Shown piece by piece: positions 26,196-35,264 of a DNA stretch of 64,000 bases (the first letter of the stretch is position 1; every line of letters begins with the position of its first letter). This DNA is from Petrimonas sulfuriphila (lineage in GTDB: Bacteria > Bacteroidota > Bacteroidia > Bacteroidales > Dysgonomonadaceae): assembly GCA_038561985.1 (NCBI GenBank), contig CP073276.1:2914001-2978000 (forward strand). Reading direction: 5' to 3'. The notes below the pieces were generated by a model. That model worked only from the letters and a program-made list of their open reading frames with translations, ran no database searches and had not been told where the DNA came from. The position numbers were made by a program, and so were the translations under genes.

Positions 26196-27656
26196 TTATG
26201 TTTTCAGGCATTTATAGATGTATTCCATATCCACGTTTTCCCGGATCAGATCCGCTAGCTGGTTGTACCCCTGTTCTTTTCGGGCCTTGTAGTCGATGGT
26301 GGATGTGAACCCGGGGATTAGTTGCCGCAATACATGGTTGATAACCGAAGCATTGTCGAAAATGCCGTGGATGTATGTTCCCCACGTACGGGCATTCAGG
26401 CAATAGCCGTCAAATTCACCGTTGTTCATGCGACAAAGCGGACGGATGGAAGGAGTATGTCCGGCATGAACTTCATATCCATTGCCCGACGCATTGCCTT
26501 GAACAAAAGAAAACGTGCATTGCCGCGTTTTCTTTCCGCTTGCCAGCGTGGTGGTTACGGGCAGAATTCCGAGCCCGGGCAGAGAGGGTACATTCCCTTC
26601 CACACCGTTAGGGTCGTTCACCTCTATCCCCATCATCTGGTATCCTCCACAAATACCGTAAACAGGTTTCCGGGCGTTGTGGTGTGCGAGAATAACTTCT
26701 TCCAGGCCTTTTTCGCGTAATGCTTTCAGATCGGAAAGTGTGTTCTTCGAACCGGGAATAATAATGATATCTGCTCTAGCCAGCGTTTCGGGACAGCCAG
26801 TATAATAAAGGTTCACCCCCGGTGTCTGTTCCAGCATGTTGAAATCGGTAAAATTCGATAAATGTTTGAGCAACACTACCCCGATATTGATTTTCCCGTG
26901 TTCGTGACTCTTCTTCTTCTGTTCAATAACCACACCGTCTTCCTGTTCAATGAACAATCCCTGAAAATACGGCACAATTCCTACTACGGGTTTTGCCGTA
27001 AGTTTCTCCAATATCTTCTTACCCTCTTCAAATAACTTTAAATCGCCCCGGAACTTATTGATAACAATGCCTTTTATCGCATCCCGTTCGGCTTGCGGCA
27101 AGAGCTGCAAGGTGCCGTAAACACTCGCAAAAACGCCGCCGCGGTCAATGTCTGCGACCAGAAACGTGGCGGCCTGGGTATGCAACGCTACACGCATGTT
27201 GACGATGTCCTTGTCCCACAGGTTGACTTCCGAAATGCTGCCCGCACCTTCAATCACAATGGGATTGTATTGTCCGGCAAGGCGGTTGAAAGAGTGCATT
27301 ACTTCGTTAAAAAGAGTGTCGCGCCCGGCCTCATTGAAATATTCCGATGCTGTCTTGTTGCCGGCGGGTTTACCGTTTAATACCACCTGCGATGTGAGGT
27401 CGTCGTTGGGTTTAAGCAGTATAGGATTCATTTCCACGAGGCAGCCGATTCCGCAGGCCTCGGCTTGTACCGCTTGTGCACGGCCGATTTCGAGGTTATC
27501 TGCGGTGACATAACTGTTGAGTGACATGTTTTGCGCTTTGAACGGCGCGGGACTATAACCGTCTTGCAGGAAGATACGGCAGAAACCGGTGTTGATGACC
27601 GACTTTCCGACATCGGATCCGGTGCCGACAAACATTAAGGGACGGAGTTTTTGCAT
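26196..27656 (-). CDS. cobQ: Cobyric acid synthase CobQ
   Basis: The 486-residue glutamine-dependent enzyme amidates four side chains of adenosylcobyrinic acid a,c-diamide. The N-terminal P-loop domain opens with LMFVGTGSDVGKSVINTGFCR and contains KAQNMSLNSYV. The C-terminal class I glutamine amidotransferase domain has the nucleophile cysteine in PVYGICGGYQMMG and the histidine in TYIHGIFDN. Length is normal. It lies 4 bp before cobD and 7 bp after cobC. Confidence 0.96.
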   Translation of the reverse strand: MQKLRPLMFVGTGSDVGKSVINTGFCRIFLQDGYSPAPFKAQNMSLNSYVTADNLEIGRAQAVQAEACGIGCLVEMNPILLKPNDDLTSQVVLNGKPAGNKTASEYFNEAGRDTLFNEVMHSFNRLAGQYNPIVIEGAGSISEVNLWDKDIVNMRVALHTQAATFLVADIDRGGVFASVYGTLQLLPQAERDAIKGIVINKFRGDLKLFEEGKKILEKLTAKPVVGIVPYFQGLFIEQEDGVVIEQKKKSHEHGKINIGVVLLKHLSNFTDFNMLEQTPGVNLYYTGCPETLARADIIIIPGSKNTLSDLKALREKGLEEVILAHHNARKPVYGICGGYQMMGIEVNDPNGVEGNVPSLPGLGILPVTTTLASGKKTRQCTFSFVQGNASGNGYEVHAGHTPSIRPLCRMNNGEFDGYCLNARTWGTYIHGIFDNASVINHVLRQLIPGFTSTIDYKARKEQGYNQLADLIRENVDMEYIYKCLKT

Positions 27657-27663
27657 CTGTTTT

Positions 27664-28197
27664 CTACTTCTTTTGTTTTTCCAGGATGATTATCTCACCG
27701 TATGCGATTTTCCGGTCAAATGCTTCGTTTACCGTATAACCCTCCAGCAGGATAAGGAATGCCCGGATGATTCCGGCGTGGGTGACAATCAGGATATTTC
27801 CACCGGTTTTCGGAAGCGAATCGATAAACCGGCGTACACGTTCGAGCATCATGCGGAACGATTCACCGTGGGGACAGGATGTGTTCACGTAATCGTCAAA
27901 CCATTCCTTTCCTTTATCCTGCGCATAAATATCGTCCCACGGCTGGCGTTCCCATTTTCCGAAATCAAATTCCCTGATTCTTCCGTCGACAATCACGTTG
28001 CCGGAAAACTCCCTGGCCAGCGTTACACATCTTTTCAACGGGCTGCTGTAGACTCTTGCAAGCCGGATACCTTCCAGTTCCGATTGTATGGCGGACAACT
28101 CTTCGGGAAAAGTATAGGCCAAGGCTACATCGGAATTTCCGTAGCAAATTCCTGGGGGCATATTTACGCGGGTATGTCTTACCAAATAAAGTTTCAT
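27664..28197 (-). CDS. cobC: Alpha-ribazole phosphatase CobC
   Basis: The 177-residue histidine phosphatase starts KLYLVRHTRV, with the catalytic RHT in place of the more common RHG, and has the second histidine in LIVTHAGIIRAFL. CYGNSDVALAYTFPEE and VYSSPLKRC are typical of CobC, which removes phosphate from alpha-ribazole-5'-phosphate or adenosylcobalamin phosphate. Family membership alone allows phosphoglycerate mutase-like roles, but the position between cobS and cobQ supports CobC. Confidence 0.92.
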   Translation of the reverse strand: MKLYLVRHTRVNMPPGICYGNSDVALAYTFPEELSAIQSELEGIRLARVYSSPLKRCVTLAREFSGNVIVDGRIREFDFGKWERQPWDDIYAQDKGKEWFDDYVNTSCPHGESFRMMLERVRRFIDSLPKTGGNILIVTHAGIIRAFLILLEGYTVNEAFDRKIAYGEIIILEKQKK

Positions 28198-28200
28198 CGG

Positions 28201-28956
28201 TTAAATTAAGGAAATCAGTGCTGTGTAAACAAGGTAGAATGCAATTTCACAAAATTGTTGCAGTGTCCCCAGGACATCTCCCGTGAATCCGCCGATTTTC
28301 TTCTCCACGTAGTGTTTCAGCGCGAAGAGGATAATTGCGTAGACAATGGCTGCAACGGCACTTACAAGCGGAGGAATAAAGACCAGCGGCAGCACCCCGA
28401 AAACGAACGCCGTAACCACTGTCGTTCGCGATAAAGACAGGCGGGAATGCGCTGATTTGCTGTTTTCTGTGCGGGCATAGCTAGACGATCTCATCAGGGC
28501 CACCGCCACAAAACGGCTGGAAGCGTGCGCGGCGATCAGCACCAGCGGAACTTTTTCAGGGGTGATGGATGTCAGCAACGAAAACTTAGCCAGGAATAGC
28601 AGCACGAGCGAAATAACGCCGTAGGCGCCCACGTGGCTATCCTTCATAATCTCCAGGATACGTTCCCGGGTGTAGGCTCCGCCAAATCCGTCAAAAAAGT
28701 CGGAAACACCATCTTCATGCAGGGCGCCGGTTACGGCTATCATAGAAATAAGGGCTGCCGTGACCGAGACTCCCTGTGAAAAAACGAGCATGCACAGCAT
28801 AAATACAGATGCGCCGACAATCCCAACCACACTGCCTACCAGCGGAAAATAACGGATCGATTGCGCCAGGTTTTCTTCACTGTAGTCGATTTTTCCTGCC
28901 GGGATGCGGCTGTAGAACTGCAGCGCGTGAAAGAAGAGGTTGAGTTGCTGTTTCAT
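28201..28956 (-). CDS. cobS: Cobalamin synthase CobS
   Basis: The 251-residue membrane enzyme joins adenosylcobinamide-GDP to alpha-ribazole. It has the family's acidic signature LHEDGVSDFFDGFGG followed by RERILEIMKDSHVGAYGV, FVAVALMRSSSYAR, and five to seven membrane helices. A C-terminal GGFTGDVLGTLQQFCEI motif is also conserved. It starts 10 bp after the cobT stop and ends 3 bp before cobC, so all three are in one transcript. Confidence 0.95.
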   Translation of the reverse strand: MKQQLNLFFHALQFYSRIPAGKIDYSEENLAQSIRYFPLVGSVVGIVGASVFMLCMLVFSQGVSVTAALISMIAVTGALHEDGVSDFFDGFGGAYTRERILEIMKDSHVGAYGVISLVLLFLAKFSLLTSITPEKVPLVLIAAHASSRFVAVALMRSSSYARTENSKSAHSRLSLSRTTVVTAFVFGVLPLVFIPPLVSAVAAIVYAIILFALKHYVEKKIGGFTGDVLGTLQQFCEIAFYLVYTALISLI

Positions 28957-28965
28957 TGTTCCGGC

Positions 28966-29994
28966 TTACCTGTTTTTCTCTACGTCAAACACAGCGGCAT
29001 CTTCAAAGCTTGCCATTTCGTTCAAAAAAAGTAATGCCGACTGCAGAACAGGATAAGCCAGCGCTACTCCCGTGCCTTCTCCCAGGCGAAGGTCGAGATG
29101 CAGTACAGGGTCTCCCTTCATGTATTCTACCATGGCCTTGTGCCCGTGTTCGTTGGATGCATGGCTGAATATCACGTTGTCGAGTACATCGGGCTGCATC
29201 TCGTAAGCGGTTAAAAATCCAGAGGATGCGATAAATCCATCGGCGATGATAAGCATGTTCAGCCGTTTGGCTTCCAATACCCCGCCGCAGATCATGGCGA
29301 TCTCCAACCCTCCGAACGTGGCGAGGGTCTCAAGCGGCGTTCTTGGGTTATATTTTGCGGCTACTTGTTTCAATACATTGTATTTGTGTTGTACCCCTTC
29401 TTCGTTTAGCCCCGCACCTCGTCCCACGCACTCGTCGAGCGGGATGCCTGCAAATTTGTGGAGCAGCAGCGAAGCCGGCGACGTGTTTCCGATACCCATT
29501 TCCCCGAAACCGATGATGTTGCAGCCACGTTCAAATTCCTGCCGAACACATTCTGCGCCTTTGTCCATTGCCTGCCGGCAAAGTTCCGTGCTCATGGCCG
29601 GCTCGTGCATCATGTTCCTTGTGCCGCGGGCCAGCTTGCGGTTTTCCACGTTACACCCTGCGGGAAAATCGTAATCCACGCCGGCATCGATGACACGCAG
29701 GCGGATGTTGTGCTGCCGGGAAAACACGTTGATGCCCGCCCCGCCGCGCACGAAGTTCATGACCATTTGCCAGGTGATTTCCTTGGGACAAGGGCTTACT
29801 CCTTCGTCGACAATGCCGTGGTCGGCTGCGAAAACAAGGATTGCGGGGTTTTTCAGCTCCGGGGTGAGTGTGTTCTGGACGGTGCCGATTTTCAGCGCGA
29901 GTTTTTCCAATTTTCCCAGGGAGCCCAGTGGTTTGGTACGGTTGTTTATTTTTCTTTGTAATTCTTCCTGTATCATAATTGTTTGATTTATCAT
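28966..29994 (-). CDS. cobT: Nicotinate-nucleotide-dimethylbenzimidazole phosphoribosyltransferase CobT
   Basis: The 342-residue enzyme activates the lower-ligand base as alpha-ribazole phosphate. It shows TKPLGSLGKLEKLALKIG, FAADHGIVDEGVSPCPKEIT, GFGEMGIGNTSPASLL and the catalytic-glutamate motif RLGEGTGVALAYPVLQ. Length and motifs are complete. It overlaps cobU by 4 bp. Which lower-ligand base is used cannot be read from the sequence. Confidence 0.96.
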   Translation of the reverse strand: MINQTIMIQEELQRKINNRTKPLGSLGKLEKLALKIGTVQNTLTPELKNPAILVFAADHGIVDEGVSPCPKEITWQMVMNFVRGGAGINVFSRQHNIRLRVIDAGVDYDFPAGCNVENRKLARGTRNMMHEPAMSTELCRQAMDKGAECVRQEFERGCNIIGFGEMGIGNTSPASLLLHKFAGIPLDECVGRGAGLNEEGVQHKYNVLKQVAAKYNPRTPLETLATFGGLEIAMICGGVLEAKRLNMLIIADGFIASSGFLTAYEMQPDVLDNVIFSHASNEHGHKAMVEYMKGDPVLHLDLRLGEGTGVALAYPVLQSALLFLNEMASFEDAAVFDVEKNR

Positions 29995-30500
29995 TTTATT
30001 TGTACGGGGATACCCGAAACCATAAAAAACACTTCATCCGCAGTCCTGGCTATGTGTTGGTTTACCCAACCCTGCAGATCGGTAAAGTGGCGGGCGGTTT
30101 CACCGGGAGCGTGCAGGCTCATGCCTATCTCGTTGCTTACCGCGATAAGCGTGAAATCCTGGTTGATGAATCTATCCCATTCGGCTTTTGCTTCTTCCAA
30201 TGAGGTCTCCAGGTTGAACCCGTTATCGTGAAAGATGTTGGTGAGCCACAGCGTCACGCAATCCATCAGCACGGTTTTACCGTTGAAATCGTGACGGCTC
30301 AACAGTTTTTCTTCTTCGACGGTAGTCCAGGTTTCGCCTCTGTCGGCCTGGTGCCTCTGGATGCGTTTTTCGAAGTCCTCATCCCAGTGCCGGGCGGTAG
30401 CCAGATATAGCGGATTGGTAGCGTATTTTTCTGCCAATCGTTGTGCGAATGAACTTTTACCCGAACGTTGTCCGCCTGTTATGAAAATTATTTTTCGCAT
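29991..30500 (-). CDS. cobU: Adenosylcobinamide kinase / guanylyltransferase CobU
   Basis: The product is about 169 residues, with the P-loop GGQRSGKSSFAQRLA at the very start and the guanylylated-histidine region RIQRHQADRGETW. LMDCVTLWLTN is the third family motif. I use the ATG at 30500, directly before the P-loop; an upstream start at 30548 would add a tail and extend deep into the preceding gene. It phosphorylates adenosylcobinamide and then adds GMP. Its first 13 bases overlap the DUF4430 gene. Confidence 0.94.
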   Translation of the reverse strand: MRKIIFITGGQRSGKSSFAQRLAEKYATNPLYLATARHWDEDFEKRIQRHQADRGETWTTVEEEKLLSRHDFNGKTVLMDCVTLWLTNIFHDNGFNLETSLEEAKAEWDRFINQDFTLIAVSNEIGMSLHAPGETARHFTDLQGWVNQHIARTADEVFFMVSGIPVQIK

Positions 30501-30877
30501 GGTTGTTTTTGCTTTATGGCGGAGCAGACATCTTTTTTGTATATCCATTCCACCGTATCGCCTGGATTTACAGGGTATCGAAAAGCGAGTTTATGTGTAC
30601 TTTCGTTATTCACGGTATAGTACCACGCTTTTTTACCGGCAACGGTACTTATTCCGTTGATGGTAGATACAAAAATATAATCTTTTACCGGATGTGTTGT
30701 TACATTGGCGCAACTTTGTACGGCCAGCATGGCCGTCATTCCTTCCTGCCAATTTACCTGAAAGGCTTGGGAAAGCTTTTCTTCTCCGTAATTTATGGTT
30801 ACGGTAACTTTTTCCTGGGCTTGTAGAGTTAAGACAAGCAGGCTTGTTGTCAGTAAAGAAATAATTTTTAGTTTCAT
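30488..30877 (-). CDS. Secreted DUF4430 protein in the cobalamin operon
   Basis: The 129-residue protein has a signal peptide (LISLLTTSLLVLTLQAQ-like, basic start and hydrophobic core) and a single DUF4430 domain: VTVTINYGEE, GMTAMLAVQSCANV, ISTVAGKKAWYYTVN and NPGDTVEWIYKKDVC. DUF4430 is related to the C-terminal domain of animal transcobalamin and intrinsic factor. Directly after btuB and behind the cobalamin riboswitch, it may bind cobalamin or an analogue at the cell surface or in the periplasm. No lipobox is visible. Binding is inferred from family and position. Confidence 0.75.
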   Translation of the reverse strand: MKLKIISLLTTSLLVLTLQAQEKVTVTINYGEEKLSQAFQVNWQEGMTAMLAVQSCANVTTHPVKDYIFVSTINGISTVAGKKAWYYTVNNESTHKLAFRYPVNPGDTVEWIYKKDVCSAIKQKQPCEK

Positions 30878-30888
30878 GATGCTTTTAT

Positions 30889-33021
30889 TTAAAAGAAATA
30901 AGATGCATGACCCATAATGTTCCGTCCCGGCATGTTGTATCCGTCTTTCTCGGTGTAGTTTTCATCGAAAAGGTTGGAAACGGAGATGCCGATACGGGCT
31001 TTGGGGGTAAGATTGTAGAAAGCCGAATAATCGAAAATAAGATGATCTGAAAATTGTAATATCTTGTCGGTTTCTTTGTAACCCCCTTTTGTATAGTAGT
31101 TTTCTTTCGTAATCAGAGGTCTTGCTCTCGAAAAACCGTCTCTTTCCAACCGACGCCCTTTATATCTTGCATGCAGGCGGGTGGTAAAACCTTTGCGGTT
31201 GTCGTAGGAGATTCCGAAATTACCGTTGGCTTTATTCACAAACAAGAGGTCTTTCACTTTCTCGGTTGCGAATTCTGTAAATATATTGTTGAACATGTAG
31301 GTTAATCCTCCGTATATTTCCACTTTGTTGTTCCACCCAACCAGTTGTCCTATATTTATCGAACCTATAAACTCCAATCCGCTCATTGATGCCGATTTCG
31401 CATTTTCATAATGAGTGGAATCTGCTTCATTGCCCATACCGGATGTTCTTCGTGTTACAATTTTATTTTTGTGGGTTGTGTTGAAATAGGTTAGGTCAAA
31501 ATAAAATGTATCCCGATAATACCCCATTCCTCCTTCGTAAGTGATTGACGTTTCGGGTTTCAAGTCTGCATTTCCCACATAGGCCATCCTGAATGGCCAC
31601 TCGCCAACCATGGTATTTACCTCATAAAAGCCCGATGTGGCAAATGCGTCGGGAATACTGAATGCTTTTCCCACACTTGCATGGACGTTGAACCCTTTAG
31701 GCAGGTTGTATTTTAGTCCCAGAGATGGAATCAGATAAAAATAATTGTCCGAGGTGCTCTTATTACTCAGGCTATCATGTTTGAAGATTTTATACCGGAT
31801 ATAGTTTGCTCTTAATCCTCCATTTATGGATAAGTCTCCCAACTCGTAATTTGTTTGAACAAAAGCCGATAACCGTTGATTTCTGTTGTTTGGCTTATAG
31901 GGGCTTGCTTCATTTCCTTTTTTTGATTGGCGGGTAGATTGATAATCCAGCACATCATAGTCCATGCCTGCCAACAGGGTTATATGATTGAGATAATACG
32001 TATTGTTTGTTCTCACACCATACTCACTCACATCATCCTTAAAAGAGATGAAATTGGTTTTGTCGCTTGCTGCTGTTTCGTAATTCCAGTTTTTTTCGTT
32101 GGAATAGTAAGGTGCAATGATTAATTTGTTGTTTTCAGACGTGTGTGATATTTCGCTGAACAGATTGAGTCTGCCGATATCTTTTTTGGATGCAATCTGA
32201 GTGAAGTAATTTCCGGGTGTTTCCACATCCGAAGCCAGGTTGTAGAACGACGATACAGACACGTTCCATTGGTTGTTCACGGAATAGTTTAGTTTTCCAA
32301 AGAGTTGAGACATCTGAAACGTGGTGTTCGGATACACATCGTCATATGATTTTTCGTCGAGGATGAGCTTCTCCGTTTTGGATATTTTCAACAAATTTTT
32401 TCCGCCTATGCGGTAATCTTTTTGCTGTATCTGGTTCGAAAAACCCACGACGACACCAACTCTGTCAGAAAGCATGCCCGCCGCATTGGCATCGAACGAA
32501 GTTGTGCCAAAACTTCCGCCTTTGAGCGAAACTTCCCCGGTTTTTTGTAACGTTGCTTTTTTTGTGATGATGTTTATTACGCCTCCCATGGCATCGGTTC
32601 CGTAGAGAACCGAATAGGGGCCTTTGATCACTTCGATACGTTCAATAACCGATGTGGGTAAGGTTGTCAAATTGCTTGTCCCGGATGGTAATCCGTCAAT
32701 CATTACAAGGGTATAGCTGCGTGCGTGCGCTGTAGGTGAAAATCCCCTCATACCCACGGTGGCTGACGCACCGGGATATTGAATCATGTCAAGATTTGTT
32801 GCTCTCTTTAGAAGCTCAGCTGCATTTTCGGCAGGAATAGACAGGATTTTGTCTTTGTCAATAATTTCCACTTTTTGTGGAATACTTTTAAGTGGCAAGT
32901 TCATTCGTGTTGCCGTAACAACAACCTCGTCGAGATCGTAATCCTTAACGGTCTCCTGGGCTTGTAGCATCCCTGCAAAAGCAAGCAGGGCCGCAACTCC
33001 CGATAAAATTTTTTTGTACAT
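30889..33021 (-). CDS. btuB: TonB-dependent cobalamin receptor BtuB
   Basis: The 710-residue outer-membrane receptor has a signal peptide, a TonB-box region (DYDLDEVVVTATRM), a plug domain (PAENAAELLKRATNLDMI, GMRGFSPTAHARSYTLVMIDG, VIKGPYSVLYGTDAMGGVINI) and a 22-strand barrel ending in an aromatic residue (SYFF). Such plugs are found in cobalamin, haem and siderophore receptors. A cobalamin riboswitch directly upstream and B12 genes downstream make BtuB the best call. It is the first gene of the cobalamin transcript. Confidence 0.93.
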   Translation of the reverse strand: MYKKILSGVAALLAFAGMLQAQETVKDYDLDEVVVTATRMNLPLKSIPQKVEIIDKDKILSIPAENAAELLKRATNLDMIQYPGASATVGMRGFSPTAHARSYTLVMIDGLPSGTSNLTTLPTSVIERIEVIKGPYSVLYGTDAMGGVINIITKKATLQKTGEVSLKGGSFGTTSFDANAAGMLSDRVGVVVGFSNQIQQKDYRIGGKNLLKISKTEKLILDEKSYDDVYPNTTFQMSQLFGKLNYSVNNQWNVSVSSFYNLASDVETPGNYFTQIASKKDIGRLNLFSEISHTSENNKLIIAPYYSNEKNWNYETAASDKTNFISFKDDVSEYGVRTNNTYYLNHITLLAGMDYDVLDYQSTRQSKKGNEASPYKPNNRNQRLSAFVQTNYELGDLSINGGLRANYIRYKIFKHDSLSNKSTSDNYFYLIPSLGLKYNLPKGFNVHASVGKAFSIPDAFATSGFYEVNTMVGEWPFRMAYVGNADLKPETSITYEGGMGYYRDTFYFDLTYFNTTHKNKIVTRRTSGMGNEADSTHYENAKSASMSGLEFIGSINIGQLVGWNNKVEIYGGLTYMFNNIFTEFATEKVKDLLFVNKANGNFGISYDNRKGFTTRLHARYKGRRLERDGFSRARPLITKENYYTKGGYKETDKILQFSDHLIFDYSAFYNLTPKARIGISVSNLFDENYTEKDGYNMPGRNIMGHASYFF

Positions 33022-33129
33022 AAATAAAAAAATTTACAGTTAAACAATTAATGATTTGTGTAACCATAAACTTTCGAGAAGGAAAAGGGAATGGCAGGCA
33101 TGCCATAACCTGATTGGGTCTTGTAGAAA

Positions 33130-33338
33130 ACACCTTGCTTTTATCCCCGAAAGCGTATGATAGATGATGGCTTTCGGACAGGTCTTCCGGCTCGTTTCTG
33201 TTTTCTGATGCCTTCCCATCCCGGACAACGGAACAGTGACAATACAATTCAGAAAACATTTTGAAACATACGGCTGCGGGTACAGCTTTGGATTCTTCCG
33301 CTTGAGGCGGGATTACCAAATTCCATGATGTCTAAAAG
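33130..33338 (-). ncRNA. Cobalamin (adenosylcobalamin) riboswitch
   Basis: On the minus strand the leader contains the B12-box core GCCGGAAGACCTGTCC (plus 33177-33192), preceded by segments like GGAATTTGGTAAT and CCAAAGCTGTACCCGCAGCCGTA that match the 5' part of the class. After the box a CGAAAGC/GCTTTCG hairpin follows. The btuB start is about 110 bases further on. Binding of cobalamin should shut down expression of btuB and the cob genes behind it. Exact ends are approximate. Confidence 0.9.
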
Positions 33339-33344
33339 CGGGTA

Positions 33345-33352
33345 CAAAGGTA
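33345..33352 (-). promoter_or_regulatory. -7 box of the riboswitch-btuB promoter
   Basis: TACCTTTG on the minus strand fits TAnnTTTG and lies a few bases before the riboswitch. No clear TTTG is found at -33. Confidence 0.55.
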
Positions 33353-33417
33353 ATGTTTTATTTTAATTTCAGAAAGAAAACCCTTTTTATTAAATAGAGA
33401 ACCTGGTGGTTCTGGCC

Positions 33418-34227
33418 TTATGGTATGTTTAGTTCTCTTAATCTTCGCTCCGAGACAGGAAAGACCACCGGTTTTCCCGATACGGGATTTATTTTTACAA
33501 CCACAACGGTATCGTAAACATGCTCGATGTTCTCGTATGTAAGAACGTTTTCGGGACTCCCTTTCCTGTGGATTCTACCGTTTTTCATCATGATGAGGTA
33601 ATCGCAGTATTCGGCAGCCAATGTTAAGTCATGCACAATCATGATCACGGATAATTTCAGCTCATCGTTAAGTTTTTGCATCAGGTTCATGAACTTCACC
33701 TGGTGGGTGATGTCGAGGTGCGACGTGGGTTCATCCAGCAGTAAAAGCGCCGGATTCTGGCAGAGTGCCGAAGCAATGCTTGCCATTTGTTGTTCTCCTC
33801 CGCTCAGTTCAGCCATGGATTTGTCGCGAAGCCGGTACGTATTGGTCAACTGCATGTAGTGATGTGCAATATCTATATCTTCGGCCTTGTCGAAAAACTG
33901 AAACGGTTTCCTGTAGGGCATTCTTCCCATCAATACGTATTCTTCGACCGTGATGTGGGTTGTTTCCGTAAATTGCGATACAATAGCGATTTTCTGTGCT
34001 TTTTCGCGGAGCGTCAACAGCGATAAATCCCTGTCTTCGAACAGAACAGATCCGGAGCGTACGGGAAGGTCGCCGGAGATACCGCGGAAAAGTGTGGTTT
34101 TCCCCGATCCGTTAGGGCCAATGATGCCGGTAAAGGTGCCTTCAATTAAAGAAAAGCTGATACCGTTTATAGAAAAGCCGTTCTTGTAACCACACGAAAA
34201 ATTATTTAATGTGAGTAATTCTTTCAT
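33418..34227 (-). CDS. btuD: Cobalamin ABC transporter ATPase BtuD
   Basis: The 269-residue ATPase has Walker A GIIGPNGSGKTTLFR, signature AELSGGEQQMASIA, Walker B LLLLDEPTSHLD and switch MIVHDLTLAAEYCD, as in FecE/BtuD proteins. It overlaps btuC by 4 bp. The family also serves haem and iron siderophores, but btuF and cobO in the same operon point to cobalamin. A short hairpin at 33398-33413 lies just past the stop and may end the transcript before the riboswitch promoter. Confidence 0.92.
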   Translation of the reverse strand: MKELLTLNNFSCGYKNGFSINGISFSLIEGTFTGIIGPNGSGKTTLFRGISGDLPVRSGSVLFEDRDLSLLTLREKAQKIAIVSQFTETTHITVEEYVLMGRMPYRKPFQFFDKAEDIDIAHHYMQLTNTYRLRDKSMAELSGGEQQMASIASALCQNPALLLLDEPTSHLDITHQVKFMNLMQKLNDELKLSVIMIVHDLTLAAEYCDYLIMMKNGRIHRKGSPENVLTYENIEHVYDTVVVVKINPVSGKPVVFPVSERRLRELNIP

Positions 34228-35237
34228 ATTCGCAGCAGTTTAGAGCGTTTTTGAGAACGGCTTAGTAAGACAATAAAAACTACTCCACCCACAATTCCTG
34301 TAATTACGCCGATAGGTAATTCGTTAGGAGAAATGATGGTCCGGGCAATAATATCACACAATATTAAAAAAATACTTCCGCTTAAAAAAGAGGAAACCAG
34401 CATAATGCGATAATCCGAACCTACAAACAGGCGGACAATGTGAGGAATAACCAATCCAACAAATCCAATAACTCCTCCAACGGCGATACAGGCACCGGTG
34501 AGGACAGAGGTAATAACAAATAAAATACGAATAGTGGCATTGGAATTAATGCCTAAATGGCGGGCTTTTTCCTCCCCCAGGCGTAGCGCATTGAGTGGCA
34601 TCACAAACAGATAAGAAATAAGCAGGCAAACGATTGACAAGACAACCATGGCTCCGATCATGGCGGTATTGGATTCGTTGAGCGATCCCATAATCCAGAA
34701 GACAATGCCGTGGATGTTTTCTGTCGCTGTGATGGACATTAAAAACATCATCAACGAGGACGAGATAAAACTGATCATAACACCGATAAGGAGCATCCTG
34801 TTCACACTCAGTGCACCCTTTTTCAAACTTAATGTATAAACCAGAAATATGGTTGTAAATGCACCGATAAATCCGGCAAGCGGCAAAAGTAGGATGTTAA
34901 GCAAGTGTAATCCTGCCACGATGGCAAACGTAACACCCAGGGATGCTCCCCCCGATATGCCCAGTGTGTAGGGCTCCACCAGGGGATTGCGGTAAATTCC
35001 TTGTAATATGGCGCCGGCCAGGCTCAGGCTCCCGCCTATGGCAAAGCCAAGCAATGTGCGCGGAATACGAATGTAAAACAACACGCCGTACTCCATGCTC
35101 TCCTTATCGGCGAGAATTTGCGGAATTTTTTTATAGGGTATGGGGATTTCGCCAATGCTTAGCGATAGAATTATGACAACAGATAATGCTACCAAAAACA
35201 GAAGAACGTAGATGAACCAAATGAGTTTTTTAGACAT
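34224..35237 (-). CDS. btuC: Cobalamin ABC transporter permease BtuC
   Basis: The 337-residue FecCD-family permease has about ten membrane helices, with the conserved segments RIPRTLLGFAIGGSLSLAGAILQG, RNPLVEPYTLGISGGASLG and GFVGLVIPHIVRLFVGSDYR. It pairs with BtuD in the inner membrane to import cobalamin from BtuF. It lies 27 bp after cobO. Substrate assignment is from context. Confidence 0.92.
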   Translation of the reverse strand: MSKKLIWFIYVLLFLVALSVVIILSLSIGEIPIPYKKIPQILADKESMEYGVLFYIRIPRTLLGFAIGGSLSLAGAILQGIYRNPLVEPYTLGISGGASLGVTFAIVAGLHLLNILLLPLAGFIGAFTTIFLVYTLSLKKGALSVNRMLLIGVMISFISSSLMMFLMSITATENIHGIVFWIMGSLNESNTAMIGAMVVLSIVCLLISYLFVMPLNALRLGEEKARHLGINSNATIRILFVITSVLTGACIAVGGVIGFVGLVIPHIVRLFVGSDYRIMLVSSFLSGSIFLILCDIIARTIISPNELPIGVITGIVGGVVFIVLLSRSQKRSKLLRI

Positions 35238-35264
35238 ATTCTTGCTATTACAATTCTCAAATCA

